Shown here: piece by piece, positions 23,301 to 37,651 of the stretch
Layout: each line of letters begins with the position of its first letter
How positions within the stretch are numbered: the first letter of the stretch is position 1
Origin: Episyrphus balteatus
Lineage: Eukaryota > Arthropoda > Insecta > Diptera > Syrphidae
NCBI RefSeq assembly: GCF_945859705.1
Contig: NC_079135.1
Span: forward strand, 24,244,501-24,308,500
DNA: 64,000 nt
Reading direction: 5' to 3'
The notes under the pieces: model-generated
The model's input: the letters and a program-made list of their open reading frames with translations, nothing else
Databases searched by the model: none
Told to the model about the DNA's origin: nothing
Program-made: the position numbers and the translations under genes

Positions 23301-26300
23301 AGAATATTTATTTTTCTCAAAAATTTAGAACAAACAGTTTTACATTATGTAAATACATTTGAGTGGTGTTTATTTTGCAAGTCTAATGTTTTTTGTTCTG
23401 AAAATGAAAATGCGATTGGTGTGAAATCTAGTAAATAACATTGGTCAACAAAAATTTTTCACAAAAACCAAATTTGCTTTTCTGAAGGGTGCTGAACTTG
23501 AATTTAGTTTGAGTAAGTCTTTGGTTAATTAACTTAAATTTTATAAGTATCAGACAACACAAGCGATTTTAAACCATTTTTGAAAGAAGAAAAACAGTTT
23601 TTGCGGACAAATTATGCTGAAATAATTTACAATACATTAAAATCAAAAAGGATCATAGTCAAAGGTGTGACATTTTTACTAAAAACTATGAATTCACCCA
23701 TTTTTTAAATATTATGTTCCTTATATTTAAAATTACTCTTATATACTTGATTTCAATATCCAATTTTTATTGCATCACGGGTGTGACATTAAAAAGTAAA
23801 GCATATCTAATTTTTTAGCAAGTATACGCTATAAGACAAAAAATAATAAAAACCCATAAAACTGTTTCTGTACATTGTTATGAGTTTGGCAATTAAACGT
23901 TACGGGTGTGACATTTAATCTTTTATATGTTTTCATATGAAACAAGGAAAATGTCTTTTTTTTATGGTAACCTTTCACATAAAACATTTAAAAAATTCTA
24001 TTGAAAGCCAAAAATGACAAACAAATTGTGTGAAGCAAAAAAAAAAAAAAACACTATTATATTAAGTAAAAATCATCAACAAATTTAATAGCTTAGTGTC
24101 ACTATTTAACTTCATATTTTTTCTTCGTTTATTTTATTTTTTTTTAACTATTAAATCTTTAAAGAAGTATTTTATAATTTTAAGAACAAATTTTATATTT
24201 TACATGATAAAAAAAAAAACAATAAATTAAAAAAATGCAACAAAAATGGAAATGTTACATTCAAATTGGTTCTAAGTCATTACGTTTGTTATAGGAAAGT
24301 ACACAAAAACAAATCATAACATATTTAAATTAGGTATTATTCATTCAGACGAAAAAAATAAATGACAACATTAATTTTCAATAATTATTGTTTAACTCAT
24401 CCTATTCTATATTACACCTACATAAAAAAAGCAGACATCCGCCTCATTAAAAACCCAAACAATGAGTAAATAATCATGATGGTAACATTCCATTTAAATA
24501 ATAATTTCCAAACAATTAAATTCCACTCAATACAAATACTCAGCAAATATTACACCTCGTTATCAACCGATTAAATTTTTGTAGGTCAATATTCATATAG
24601 AATTTTTTTTTTTTCATTTTTTTTTTTAAATATGTGTCACCTTAATATTTATCCAATGTCAAATTACTTTCGCTTGTGGAACACATTAAATAATGGAGGC
24701 ATTTCAAAATATTGTCTTTGTTTTTTCGACACTTTGATAAGTTCTATACAAATGAAACCTACATTGTATGACAACGTGGTTTTAATTGCGATTTAAAAAA
24801 TAAAGGGCATTGCCATCAATTGAATAGACTGATTTAATGTCAAAGTAAACCATAATTATTTACCTGCAGGTTTTAGAAACTTAAATAAATGGTGTGGTTC
24901 GTTACTTCGGTAATTGCTTAGAATATTGCCGTCGTAATATTCATTTAACTACAATTTTTGTTTTGTTTTGATGGTTTGTTTATTTTTAAATTTTAATTAC
25001 ACATAAATTACATCGCGAGTAGTAATATATTTTTTTTTTGTTTAATGCACTTAAATGAAAAATTTAATTATTGTGACAGACGGCGCGTGCAAAAAATGTA
25101 CCTATGTATCGTGCGCACTAATGTCAAGAATATTGAAAATTTTATAGAGCACATTCGATATATTCGATGTCATGTCATTATTATTGATTGAAAATTCAAA
25201 GAGTGGCAATATCGTGCAACATTGAAGATATTATAACAAAAGTTTTACTTTTTTTTAATAGCATTTAAAAAAACGCAAACAGAAATGCATTAATGAAATG
25301 GAAAAAATAAAAAGAAAACACAACCTAATTCAAACTTTAACTTTCGTTTTGATCGAAACTGCTTGCGATGAGAAGTTCAATCAATTTGTAATTTTGTTTT
25401 TTTTTTTAGTTTCTTCCTGTAAACAAAATTATGACTTTGATTATGACCTTGGCACGTTTAACGTTTTAGTAGAAAATTTCTGCAGAATTCTGACAGTAGA
25501 CAATAAAATTGAAGAGTGATTTTAAAAAGGTTCGATAAATTCGTTTTCTATCTTTTAATTTTTTTTCTGATTTTAGTTCTAAAATACTAGTACTAAGCAA
25601 GGCAATAAAACGGATTATTAAAATTATAGCTTAAAAAAAAAAAAAAAACTGCAACAAACCAGACCCTCAAAAATTAGATTTAAGCTTCTTTTTTTTGTTA
25701 CTTTATTTACTGAACCAAAATTCATTCTCTGTTATTTTAAAGCTAATCTCAAAGATGTGCTGTATCTTATCAATTCGAAAATTTCAAAATTAAATAACGT
25801 AAAAACCTGAAGAGTAGAAAAAATTGCGATATTTTAGATTCGAAATTGCAATGGTAAATTCGAAATAGAATAAAAAAAATACTGTCAAATTACATAATTG
25901 AAAAAAAAAAATTCAATAATCTGCTTTGGGTGTTATCGTCACGTATACAGACAAGAATGCAGTCACGTACAGACAACATCTGTATTATAACTGTACATGT
26001 TTTCAAGCTACATAACGAGATATCAATTGAATAGATTTTATTGATTTGTCGAAAATATCAACTATTTTGTTCTCTGAATAGCTTCTTTAGTAAAAAATTC
26101 ATAAGAAATGAACGTCACGTACAGACATGCAAAATCAAACCAAAAAATTGTATAGCGGTTGGAGTGTTAGTGTTTCAGCAAACCTAGAAATCTTGGTGTT
26201 ATGATCTCTTAAGAACTATTGCAAGCCTGCACTTATGATACATTTTATGAACTAAAAAAAATGTCTTAAAATATGTTAATATAATATAACGTTAACTGTC

Positions 26301-26683
26301 GCGTTCAGAAAAATATTCCGTTTGTTTTCGTACGATTTTTTGTAAGTGCTTTAATAAAAAAAATTCTCGCGGCACTAAGTTTTTTTTTTTCTTTTCGGAA
26401 TTGTTTCTGAAACTGAATTTCAAATAAATTTCGAGCATAAAAAGGCGGTCTGTTAAACGGGCTAATCAGACCTGTAAAAATACTTAACATATCGGGCCTT
26501 TGGTGCTCTCAACTACCAGAACCGGGTATTGGCACCGGAATATTAATTCCCTGTACAAAAACTGACAATTGCCGATATTTCTCAAGCACTTCGCAGCAAC
26601 CTAAAGTACCAAATTATTTAAGCAAAATTTTTAAGAACTTTCAACTTTCGGGAGTACTTGAATTGTTTATTTCAGAAACAAAT
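23301..26683. other. Intron sequence with clustered GGGTGTGACAT and GTCACGTACAGACA motifs
   Basis: GGTGTGACATT phrases occur at 23664, 23776 and 23900, about 115 bases apart. GTCACGT(A/C)-CAGACA phrases occur near 25938, 25963 and 26112. Otherwise the sequence is AT-rich without inverted repeats or a recognised coding region. Confidence 0.4.
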
Positions 26684-27029
26684 ATCACAACAAAAACATT
26701 ACTGTTAAAAAAGGAGCCAAGTTCTCCTATGTTGAAATTATGCTGGCACAAAAAGTACTGAGATGTAAAAGTGTACCAAGTTCTAAAGTTTGGATTCAAA
26801 TTCGTATCAATAAAATTTTGATTGTTCTCTTGACAATTTTTCTTTTAATTACGGATTTTTAAAGTTATTTCAAAAATTGCCAAGTAAACAATCAAAATTT
26901 TATTGATACGAATTTGAATCCAAACTTTAGAACTTGGTACACTTTTACATCTCAGTACTTTTTGTGCCAGCATAATTTCAACATAGGAGAACTTGGCTCC
27001 TTTTTTAACAGTAATGTTTTTGTTGTGAT
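26684..27029. mobile_element. Palindromic element, 143 bp arms
   Basis: Arms 26684-26826 and 26887-27029 are near-perfect complements around a 60 bp loop. Outer ends read ATCACAACAAAAACATTACT and its complement. The phrase GAGAACTTGGCT in the right arm recurs at 27626, so this palindrome may be part of the larger repeat that follows. Confidence 0.75.
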
Positions 27030-27040
27030 TTCACTACTTT

Positions 27041-27660
27041 TTGCAAGGTATGGCTGTAGAATTGAAAATCTCTATATTTGATGAAAATTCAGTGAAAATG
27101 GGCTGTTGCCACGCCCCCTGGCTGAAATTCTCAAACTTTAAATTTTTTCCTTTGTATATACCACCAGCTCTACCATTCTACCAAATTTCAAGATTCTACG
27201 ATAATCAGAAGTGCTCTATTATATTTAATGAAAATTCAGCGGAAATAGGCGGATGCCACGCCCCCTGAATTGAAAATCTCAAATTTTCGATTTTTTCCTT
27301 TGTATACACCACAAGCCCTATCACTGTGTAAAATTTCAAGTTTCTACGTTAACGGGAAGTTCTCCATAATTTTGATGATCTGTCAGTGAGTGAGTGAATG
27401 AGTGAGTGAGTCAGTCAGTCAGTTACGGTTTTTGCGATTTTTGAAGCCCTATATCTCAGAAACTACTCATCGTAAAAGGCTGAAATTTTGTGAGGAGTTT
27501 GGTTTTGACAAGCTCAATAAATGTAGCGAGTTTGAAATTTCTAGCATTTTTGGTGTGGAAGTTAGAGGGGGGTCGAAAATGGCCTGAGTTGTTTCCTGTA
27601 AATAAGGGTGTAGTGCCAAAGTTGCTAGAGAACTTGGCTGGGCACTACCGTGCCCCTTGA
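27041..27660. repeat. Interspersed repeat with 147 bp tandem module and GTGA/GTCA run
   Basis: A module containing GCCACGCCCCCTG and TTTTTCCTTTGTATA phrases is repeated twice, with a period of 147 bp (27108 and 27255). It is followed by a GTGAGTGAGTGA / GTCAGTCAGTCA microsatellite at 27387-27422, then AACTACTCATCGTAAAAGGC. The stretch ends with the short hairpin GGGCACTACCGTGCCC (about 27637-27652). This combination is typical of a degraded dispersed repeat; no transposase is seen. Confidence 0.6.
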
Positions 27661-28223
27661 TTTTTTTTTTTAGAAATTTCTCAAAGTTAAAGTATGTCAG
27701 ACTCCTCAAAATACGAAAACTGAGCATTTTTGACTCTTAAATACATAACCTTTTACCAGTTTTAAATTATTTTGGCAGCCATCATTACACGCAATCCGTT
27801 GAATTATACATCAAAAGGTAAAGATTTACTCCATCTACTGCTATTTTAATCATTAAAATCAGAAGGTGCGTTTAAAAGCAGTTTAACCAAAAAAAACAGT
27901 TCGTTTATGTCAGAAACGACAAGACTTAAAAAAAGGTTAAGATTTTAAAGGTTTTTAAATGCATCTTAAGCTAGATTATAAATCGGAATACTATAATTTT
28001 GAAGTGTTATGGAATTTTAACATAAAAAAAAACAGTATTTTCATGCTCCTGAAAAGTTAATGTTGTTTCTGAAATAAACGATTCACTTGATTAAGTACTC
28101 CAATTTGTTTCTAGCCCATTGAGTAGTAAATATTTTATATTTGCATCAGCAAACCAGAAACTGTAAGTCCAATTTTTGCTATAAAAATCATCTGTAAGCG
28201 ACTTATCCAGCACGTCAGCAAAA
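27661..28223. other. Intron sequence, no element recognised
   Basis: Non-coding, AT-rich. No supported gene or repeat. Confidence 0.35.
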
Positions 28224-29523
28224 AAGGTAAAACCTACCCAATTTCTGATTTTCTTACAAAGGAGATGAGGCGTTTTAGGGCCATGAGCGTACATTAATGA
28301 GACTAGTCTCAAAATGAAGCTGAAGGTTAGTATATTCAATCTATGAATTTTTTTTCAAATCGTAAGTCAGGGTCTTGAGATACAAGGCTCCAAAGTACGT
28401 TCTGATAACTCTTACTTGTCCCTTTTATATGCAAATATCATGAGAACTACAAGTGGTATATCGATGTTTTTTATGTCAAATGAAAGGTTGTTTTAGTGCC
28501 TTTTAAACAATATAAAATACATATTACACAAAACAAAGAAACGGCGAACTAATAAAGAAAAGTAAAATGTTATTTAAAAAAATCGATTTTTGTTCAAAAT
28601 ATTTATTTATTTTCAATTTAAATATGCTTAAAACTGTTTGAATTTTTTAGAATGCGGATTAGAAGCTTGTTTATTTGACCAAATTATGTTAGAGAGACAC
28701 AAAAACTATAATTTCTTGTGATGAACTCTGAGCTACGCTCTGGTTTACATAAACTAGATTACAAAATAAATACATAGGTACTAAAGAAGATTTTCGATAA
28801 ATCCACTCTTATCCCAGTTTTATTTTAAAATATATTTCTTGGAGCTTTTTGAAACTATAATAAAGTGATAAGTTCTTTGAAATTAATTAAAATGGAATTA
28901 AATACAATAAACCAGTGTTCTAATGAAATTGTTCTTTACAATAACAACATCTTATTCGTTCCTTTTCTATAAGTGATCTCCCAAGTTTTTTTGAAAAGTG
29001 TAGGCACTAACCGATTGGTTTTCCCCACATAACATAATTTGGTCAGATAAACAAGCTTCTAAGCCGGTTCTAATCGCATTCTACAAAATTAAAACAGTTT
29101 TATAACTACACATGCGTACGTGTCGATTGCAAGCATATTTAATTTGAAAATAAATGTCATTAATTTCGAACATCAATCGATTTTCTTTCTTCGTTTTGTG
29201 TAATATGTATTTTATATTGTTTAAAAGGTTAGTCTTTAACTACATAGTACTTAACAACCTTTCATTTGACATCAAAAACATCAATATATCTCTTGTAGCT
29301 CTCATGATATTTGCATGTAAAAGGGACTAGTAAGGGTTATTAGAACGAACTTTGGAGCCTTGCATCTCAAGACCCTGACTTACGATTTGAAAAAAAAAAT
29401 TCATAGATTGAATATACTAACCTCCAGCTACATTTTGAGACTAGTCTCATTAATGTACGCTCATGGCCCTAAAACGCCTCATCTCCTTTGTAAGAAAATC
29501 AGAAATTGGGTAGGTTTTACCTT
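28224..29523. mobile_element. Foldback element, arms of about 470-490 bp
   Basis: The left arm 28224-28691 and right arm 29030-29523 are reverse complements with scattered mismatches and small indels, around a loop of about 340 bp. Outer ends read AAGGTAAAACCTACCCAA and its complement. No coding region survives, and no clear target duplication was found, so the true ends may lie slightly outside. Confidence 0.8.
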
Positions 29524-31377
29524 ATAATTTTGCCCCATCTCCTTTTTGATGCAAAGCTCAATCATATGAAATTTAATTAATTTCAAATTCAAAAAAATGT
29601 TGAAAAAAGTTTGGTTTTACTTATTAAGAAGGTTTGATTTAACAAGTTTTACTGTTTGAATGGTACATGCCAGCAATATAAAACCGTTCAAAGCATAAAA
29701 AATGTCGATGACCTTTTCCAAATTAGATGCTTAACTTCCTAGAGGAGTTAACACAACATGATTTTCGTTAAAAGTGAAAATTCAAGAACATAATTTACAT
29801 CATGAAGTTTCAGAGTAAATAATTAACCCTAAGGTCACATTTTTAAGTACCTAGGTAACATTCTTCAAACATTCTTACGCACGTTGGCCTTCTCAAAAAC
29901 AAAAACAAGTCTAGCCAAACAATATTAAACAAAAAATAAATTATTCAAATCTTAATAATTCAATAAATAAAATAGAATAAAAATGTTTTGATTGATAAGA
30001 CAAAGTTCTTAAAAAAAAAAATACATAAAATAGAAAAAAAAAACACCTTTAAAAATGATATTTTAAAATCAATAAAATACACCATCTAACCTTCATTCAT
30101 CCAAACAAAAACAAAATCAAATCTACCATATCAAAGAATTTTCAAGCTCGAAGAGATTATTACTTCAATTTTTTGTAATTACTTTACACAAAATCTCTTG
30201 TTAGGTAAAGTTGTATGTAACAGCACCTAGTAGGTACATAATTTTGTGTATAGTACAATCACATTTATAAAACGTGCCGGCAAATTGTATATATTCACCT
30301 ACATTGCTATTTTCTACCTCTCGTCATAACCCCCTAAACCAACCAACCTACCTCCCTCCCTACGCCACCCAATTTTCCCATCTTTATATTTTGAAATTGA
30401 GCTCAAGGTCGTGTCACACATAAAAAAAATACAAACAAAATAAATACACGAGATATACAACACCAAACCAAAACCGAAGCAAACATCCATATGTTGCATG
30501 CTGCTGACTGGCCCCAAAGCGCATATTACATACAACCAAACATACGACATGTGTAAATACATAAAGAACTATTGGTAAAATAAAAAAGTTCGACTCAACT
30601 CACTTGTATAGATAGATAATAAAACATTATTTCAGTTCGAGATACTAGGTATATTCTATTCAAGCTATCCTCTCAAACGAAAATGATGGAAAATATAATC
30701 ATTTTGAGTAGGTATGAAGAAAAAAAGCTCTTTTTTATTCAGTCTGGTCTTTTTGGAATCGGTATCGGGTCGGTATGGAAATAATAACAAAAAAACAGCA
30801 ACAACAACAACAACAACCGGCATCGGCATTATTTGTGTGTTGAACTTTTGACAATAAAAATGAAACTCTCATGCTCTACAAAAGCATTCAAGAGAGAGAG
30901 AGGGAGAGAGAAAGATTTGAAAGCTTTTTTTTGTCGTTTTCGTCAGCTATTACTTCTTCTATACAAAAGCGCAAGCCACACTCAGCTGATATGAGATGGT
31001 CTTTTTTTTAATTTGTGTGTGTGTTTGTTGCCTAGGAGTTTTCGAGAACTTTGTTTTAGTAGTTTGGGGCTTGGGGGCTTAAAGTTAGAGAGAGACAAAG
31101 AGATTCGACTGTTGTAAAAATTATCACAAAACCACCCGCAAAAATTCTCCCTTCCACATTTACCCCCTATTTACTGATAGCCAGTATACAACACCGCTGC
31201 CGAAGTACATAGTTCGTCGAAGATTGCAATTACAACAAAGCGCCCAACTTCAAGGCTAAAGGATGATGGTGGCGCTGACTGACTGTGAAAACCACTGACT
31301 CTTAGGTATATCTACGACGACTATGATGACGACCACGACGACAAAAAAAAAAGTACATTACGTTGTATTACTTCCCT

Positions 31378-31409
<32 letters not shown>

Positions 31410-32293
31410 CATTGTACATACAGTACCGTTCGTTGGTTGTGTATAGTGCAGAGAAGCTTGTGGATAATTGGATTAGATAAATAGGTCAGTATACGGTTAC
31501 AAACGATGTCGAAATAGGGCTTATCATTACATAGTTGGTACCTATACTGCAATGAAACAAGTCATTTTTTTGAACAGTTAGTGGAGACTTTTTGACTTTT
31601 GATGTTTTTTTTTGTTTCTATGTTTTATGTTTTTTACTATAGCTTTGTCGATTAACACTTAGAAACGTCGCGAACTCATTACATTTAGCTTTTTGTTTTT
31701 TTTTTTTGTTTTTGGACTTGCATCAAACAAAAAGAGTACCTACCTATTGCATAAGGAATGAGTTTGAATTTGAAAATATGTACAAGCAAGAGACAAAGAA
31801 ATTACTTTTACTGTCAAGAATGCGGTTGTAGTTGATGGGTGATGGTTTTGTGGTTAAACGAAGAAAGGTGCCAGAAAAAAAAAAAAAACAAAAATTGGCC
31901 AAGCTTATGGAATTTTAATGGGGTTAATTTATTCAAAGAAGCTATGAAACAGTTAGGTGTTTTAAAACAAGAATGGGTTTTTGAGTATGACAATGGATTT
32001 TGGACTTTCTGAGTTAGAATAAGTTTATTAAATAAAAGCGTTCATGTGGTTCAATAAATATGTTTTTAACTAGGTATTGGTTTTAAAGATAAGTCGACTG
32101 ACTTGTATAAGGCTTCTATACAACTTTCTATGGTAATAATATTTTTATAGAATTTATACATAACTCAATTATTATTTTTTTTATTATACATAACTTTAGT
32201 AACAACTTCTTAAGAATTATTTAAATTTAAAGGGTTTTTTAAAGCCTTAAAGGGTTTTTTAAAGCCTTAAAGAAGAGGAAAGATTTTACCTCT
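29524..32293. other. Intron sequence, largely single-copy, with microsatellites
   Basis: Small repeats include (CAA)n near 30796-30815, (GA)n at 30890-30915, GT-rich at 31015-31030 and an unbroken T run of about 29 at 31381-31409. Stretches such as 30240-30560 and 31100-31340 have a more mixed composition, and may be original intron or regulatory DNA. No exon in the required phase was recognised. Confidence 0.4.
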
Positions 32294-34488
32294 AAGGGCC
32301 AATTTATTGAGCCTCCATTAAATTTTGAAATTTATCGTTTTAGTTAAAAGCGTTGTTAAACTATTGACGCCTTTAAGTACACACCATTAAAAATTCATTT
32401 AATTCACTCTTCTTTAGTTAAAGTCCTTACTTTTAATGGAAACTTCAAATTTAAAACTCTGTTAAAAATATCCTAGGGAATTTTAATTTTTTTTGAAAAT
32501 AAATCTGTCAAAAGCAACGATTTTGTCAAATCGAATATATATATTTGAATGAAGAATAATATAACAAACATAAAAACTGGTGCGTAAGCGAGGGTATCAA
32601 AGTGCCAGTGTTAACCAGAAACTGAAGGAATTGCAATTTTATGAGATGACAATATTATGCAGCATCGCAACCTGGCCGTGTTTCTTTGGAAGTGGAGAAG
32701 ATGATTTAGTATATTGTGCTCTTCTGCGTAGTAGATCCATTTTTTAAAAATTTGTTTCCATTCAAAATCTTTAGTGCAATGTTGCAATGAAATGGAAACG
32801 TCGTTTCTATTAAAACGACTTCTTCTAGGAGCGCCAATTTGTATTACTAATTTAGAACTTTAACTTCGTAGTTCCCTCCGCCCTTTGCCCCTTTTCCGTA
32901 TGGCAGGATAATTACTTTACTGGAACCTCAATATTGGTGTCCAAAGCAATTCTTTTTTGTGTCGTTTTAGGACAAACGACTAACGTATTGGGGTATTTAT
33001 GTATGTCATAAACATGTATGAATCTTAACCGATTCTTAGCAATCGCCCGCGTGACGCTGATAAATTTACAAAAGTGTTAGGACTAAAAAGATATTTCAAC
33101 AATCCTTTGAAGACATTTCATCCAATTTATTAATGTCTGGACTTTTATTCATAATTGTGTTTTTTTTTTTTTAAATAATTCTTTAGCTCATTTGACAAAC
33201 AATTTTTTTTTTCAAATAAAATAATAATTAAACAATTTATAAAATGACATTTGACACTTATGGAGAGTGAATAAATAGAAATTCTGTTTAAAACCTCCAT
33301 TTGCTCTAAAAATCCCTCTTAAAAGGTCGAATTCGGCTTTTTATCTAAATGGAGTTTTAAATTTAATGCTCAATTAGTTAATGATGTCAAACTTCAAAAA
33401 ATTGCTTAAAAGAGACTGAATTAAACGAATTCGGTTTTTAATTTTAAAATTCCCTTTTTTAATGGGGATTTAAGTTTAATGGAGAGTCAATAAATTGGGC
33501 CTAAGTATACATCATTAAAAATTCATTTAATTCACTCTTCTTTAGTTAAAGTCCTTACTTTTAATTTAAACTTTAAATTTAAAACTCTGTTAAAAATATC
33601 CTAGGGATTTTTTATTTTGTTTGAAAAATAAATCTGTCAAAAGCTACAATTTTGTCAAATCAAATAGATTTGAATTGGAAGAAAAACCAAAAAACTATGA
33701 CCCGTAAGTATTTTGCAGCTGAAAACGCCAGAAAATGCAAGAGATTAACGATATACCAGTGGTAACCAAAGAATGCTACAACCTACAATTGAAACCATGA
33801 GAAGAAGAAGGAGTTAAGTGAAATTTTTAATTTTTTCCATCGGTGTCGATATAACAACTTAAATTTAAGTGTTATCGGCATTCATCTCGTGTCATTGGTT
33901 TAGAAGTAAGCTTTTATATCTCTTCTTCTCATGGCTTCAATTGCAATGTTATGTATGTTATGTATGTATTATGCAGCATCTCAAAAATGATTAGCTTTGA
34001 AGTGGAGAATATTATCTAGTAGATCTAGTATTATCTGTGCGAAGTAGACAAGAAATGCATTTATTTCTTTGAATTTTGTTCTTTTTTATGGTACAAATGC
34101 ATGTGTGTATACCTACAAAAAATTCTAGTCTGGACTTTTTTCATAATTGTGATGTTTTTTTAATAATTCTTTAGCTCATTTGACATTTTTCAAATAAAAT
34201 AATAATTCAAATAAAAAAAAATAAATGAAATGACTTTTGACACTAATGGAGAGTGAATAAATAGAAATTCTTTTTAAAACCTCCATTAGCTCTAAAAATC
34301 CCTCTTAAAAGGTCGAATTTGGTGTTTTAACTAAAACTACTTTTAAATTTAATGCTCAATTAGTTAATGATGCCAAACTTCAAAAAAATCCTTAAAAGAG
34401 ACTGAATTAAACGAAATTGGTTTTTAATTTTAAAATTCCCTTTTTTAATGGCGATTTAAGTTTAATGGAGAGTCAATAAATTGGGCCT
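32294..34488. mobile_element. Element with AAGGGCCAATTTATTGA ends and internal direct duplication
   Basis: The left end at 32294 is mirrored at 34488 (TCAATAAATTGGGCCTAA) and also at 33504. The interior is a direct duplication: 32380-33504 and 33505-34488 share long blocks, such as the TTCATTTAATTCACTCTTC block and the GGAGAGTGAATAAATAGAAA block, offset by roughly 1.13 kb. Parts of each copy (about 32580-32980 and 33700-34060) are unrelated and may be further insertions. It looks like a MITE with a duplicated right end. No transposase is present. Confidence 0.65.
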
Positions 34489-34559
34489 AAAACTACTAAA
34501 AATATTTCTTAACGAAACTTAAGTTTTTTCGGGACACTTTAATCAGCATAACTATCATT

Positions 34560-34749
34560 AGCCCTGTTCCATTCGAGGTAATAGTCTACTAATAGTAGAT
34601 GTTTTGGTTAATCTAGTACTATCATCTACTCATGCTCTTCTTGCCGAGTAGATACGATTTGTATTGAATTCGTTGAAAGTGCGTTCCATTGAAAATTGCT
34701 AGTTAACTACCTACTAGAAGTACTTTGCCACCTCCCAAAGGAACAGGCT
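34560..34749. mobile_element. MITE with AGCCCTGTTCC ends
   Basis: AGCCCTGTTCC at the left is mirrored by GGAACAGGCT at the right. The interior has repeated AGTAGAT/ATCTACT phrases. A related inverted copy follows the palindrome that ends at 53522 (53527-53655), sharing GTTCCTTTGGGAGGTGGCAAA. Confidence 0.6.
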
Positions 34750-36498
34750 ATAGAAAACAGTGCAATATGGTTTATGTAAATAAAATCTAAACCAAAAAAA
34801 GTGAATTAGTCCAAGGCTTCATCACAGACATTTCCAATCAATTTAAACACCGACTTTTTTAAAAAAAAAAAAAAAAAAAAAAATCCATGTACTAAAAGTT
34901 AATAAAATGACGATTTCGATTTTATTACAAACAGCTCGAGTAGTTTTTGTCAAAAGTGGGATCAATTTCAATAGATTTAAATAAAAATGTGATAATGGTA
35001 ACTAAAAAAATCTACATAAAATATGAAATGTCACACCCGTACGATTTATTTTATAAGCCCGTAACAGTGTATAAGGGCATTTTTTTTAAAAATTTTTGTT
35101 ATTTATATTTGAAAATCAGGTGTATTATTCAATATCACACCCGTAACGCAACAAAATTGGATATTTCAATATCATTTTAAAAATATAGAAGTTTGTAGAT
35201 TACTTATGGGGCAGATCAATTTGTACGTTTCCCACCCGTGACAAATAGTTGCCCGACCCGTGACATAAATAATAAATATAAAGAAAATCTTTGTTATGTT
35301 AATTAGCTCCATTTTGTAGAAGCTACGATGAGAAAGAAAATCCTCTACCTCAAAATCACTGCATTTTTCTGTCCCACCCGTGACGGAAAAAAGAATCTTG
35401 TCTTCTTTTCAAAAATAATTAATTTTCTTTGGAATCTATTGTTTTCGAAGTTGATGTCAACTGCCTGCACTTCATCGAGCTCATTTTTCATAAAATCAAA
35501 GATTTCGCATTCATGAAGACTACAAAATGTAGTTTAATTCTTAACTTTACTTAAAACCTCTGAAAAGCTTCCGTTCTTATATTTCTTTCGGTTCAAATCT
35601 ATTAATGAATTGTGTAGGTATTTACTTTTCTTATATATGCTTCAGAGATTTCCCATTAAGAAACTGCACTATAAATGCGTGTTCCCTTTTTATATACATA
35701 TAAATCAAAGTGGGTCAATAGTTATAGTACTTAAACCACAGCATTATAAGAAAAGTAAAAAAATAAAAATCAATTCCCACAAAAAAAAAAAAAAAAGTAA
35801 ATGCGGCTTCATCATCCTTGATGTGGTTTTTTTTTCAACATCATAAGTACTAAAAGAGTACATAAATACACCAACCAAAAACCAAACCATCCATCCACGT
35901 GTTGATTTTCATTTTTTTCCCCTCTTCCTTCTTCTTCTTTACTCTTCTTCATTCAACAGAGAGTGAAACATTTCATCAAAACTATTAAAAACCAACCAAC
36001 TGTCAAATCATTCACCACTCATGTCATTTTTAAATTATTTATAATCAAATATTCACCACACTATTTTTATTCTTCTATAATGACGATATAAGCTACTATA
36101 GGAGTATTGTGTACCTATTTGACAAAATGCACGTCCAAGAATTCAATTTTGTATCATATAGAGAAAGATATTTCGTAAGTCGGGTTTTTTTTTTTTGTTG
36201 ACATTCTAAAAATAGTACAAAATCACGCGGATTGGAATCTCTATGATAATTGATTTTCTTTCTCTCTCTTTCTTTTTCTTCTTTTTGTATCTTTTCTCTG
36301 TCTGTTAAATTCTATATTCAGAACTCGTGAAGAAGTACCAGATAGACAGAAAAAAAAAATAAAAAAAAAACCGCATATGCCATCAGACACTCGAATTCGA
36401 ACAAAATCATGTGGGGTAATAATAAATTTAGATTTAGACGCTACGACGGCGAACGGCTACAATATCGAGTTCGCTTGCATAGAAATATACTACCAATA
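34750..36498. other. Intron sequence with clustered CACCCGTGACA motifs
   Basis: TGTCACACCCGTA-type motifs occur at 35029, 35134, 35231, 35252 and 35371, about 20-120 bases apart, with AT-rich sequence between. Open frames here are short and have no recognisable domains. The rest, including 35880-36480, looks single-copy. Confidence 0.45.
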
Positions 36499-36506
36499 CT
36501 TCCATA

Positions 36507-37651
36507 CAGCGTTACCGCTAAGCGACTTTAGTCGCTATTAGCGACCTTTTTGAAGCCTTAGCGACCAAGCGACGACTTTTTATTCCAAGCGACCTTTTCA
36601 CCAATTTCTTTATAGCGACTTTTTTTTCTAAAAATTGTATTTCTTTTTTACCTCTCAACATTTAGAGCTTCAATTTCTTTTTTCGTTCTGAACGTATTCT
36701 GAGCTTGTTCAGAGCGCGATCGATGGACTCAGAATAAGTTAAGTCTCTGAGCAGACCGAGTTGAATGCTGAACAAGCATTTAGCAAATAGAAAAAAATTT
36801 CAAACAAATAAGATAATGGTGCAGTAGTCGGTCTAGTTTTTTTATTTTAATTTTAAAAACTTGAGAAGATAAAAAAGATTGATATTTTTGCTTTTTTTTT
36901 TGGTGAAAACTGATTGGGTTCAAACAATTCTAGCTCTTTTCGTAGATGTCGTGCAGACATGGTTGATATGAATATTTACAGCGGAAACAATAGGCTTTCA
37001 GATGGTATACAATTTATTTAACAAAAATGGATTTTTTACCTTTTCTTTAGAAAAAATATTAAACTTTTTATTGGCGTAATTTTTTTGTAAGTTTTTCATA
37101 TACAAAAATTGATATTATGAGAAAAGAAAAAAAAGGTATTTGATTTAACTTTTTCTTGTAAATTATGATAGGATTCAAAAATTTATTCCGTTTTTCCACA
37201 AATCATACAGTTATACACATATATGTTAGGTCTTAATCTTTAGTTTAAGTAGGTACTTTACTATAAGATTTATTATATCCTATAATTTTTCTTACAAGAA
37301 AGTTGGCAAATAAATAATTTTTAGATCATTTTTTTAACAAAAGCACACGACCTGTTTTCTTATGACGTTATCACGCAAAATCATCGTCCGTAAACCAATT
37401 TTACAGACAACCACTTTTTAGTTTCTAATTTTGTTATTTTTTTTTGTTGTTAATAAAAACTTTGTTTCAAGACAACTTGTGTTTATTTTTCTATTTAAAA
37501 ACATATGAAAACGGTTTAGCGACCTTTTTTTCTCATATAGCGACTTTTTCGACAAAAAAGCGACTTTTTTTCAATTTTTTAGATTAGCGACCTTTTTTTT
37601 CTGAAAGCGACTTTTTTAGCGACCTTTCAAAAATTTTCAACGGTAACGCTG
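36507..37651. mobile_element. Non-autonomous hAT element (1145 bp)
   Basis: The ends are CAGCGTTACCG and CGGTAACGCTG, flanked by exact 8 bp duplications CTTCCATA (36499-36506 and 37652-37659). Both ends carry multiple AGCGACTTTTT/AGCGACCTTTTT repeats within 100-150 bp of the termini, the kind of subterminal sites bound by hAT transposases. The internal 850 bp has no transposase frame, so this is a deletion derivative or MITE dependent on a partner elsewhere. Confidence 0.92.
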
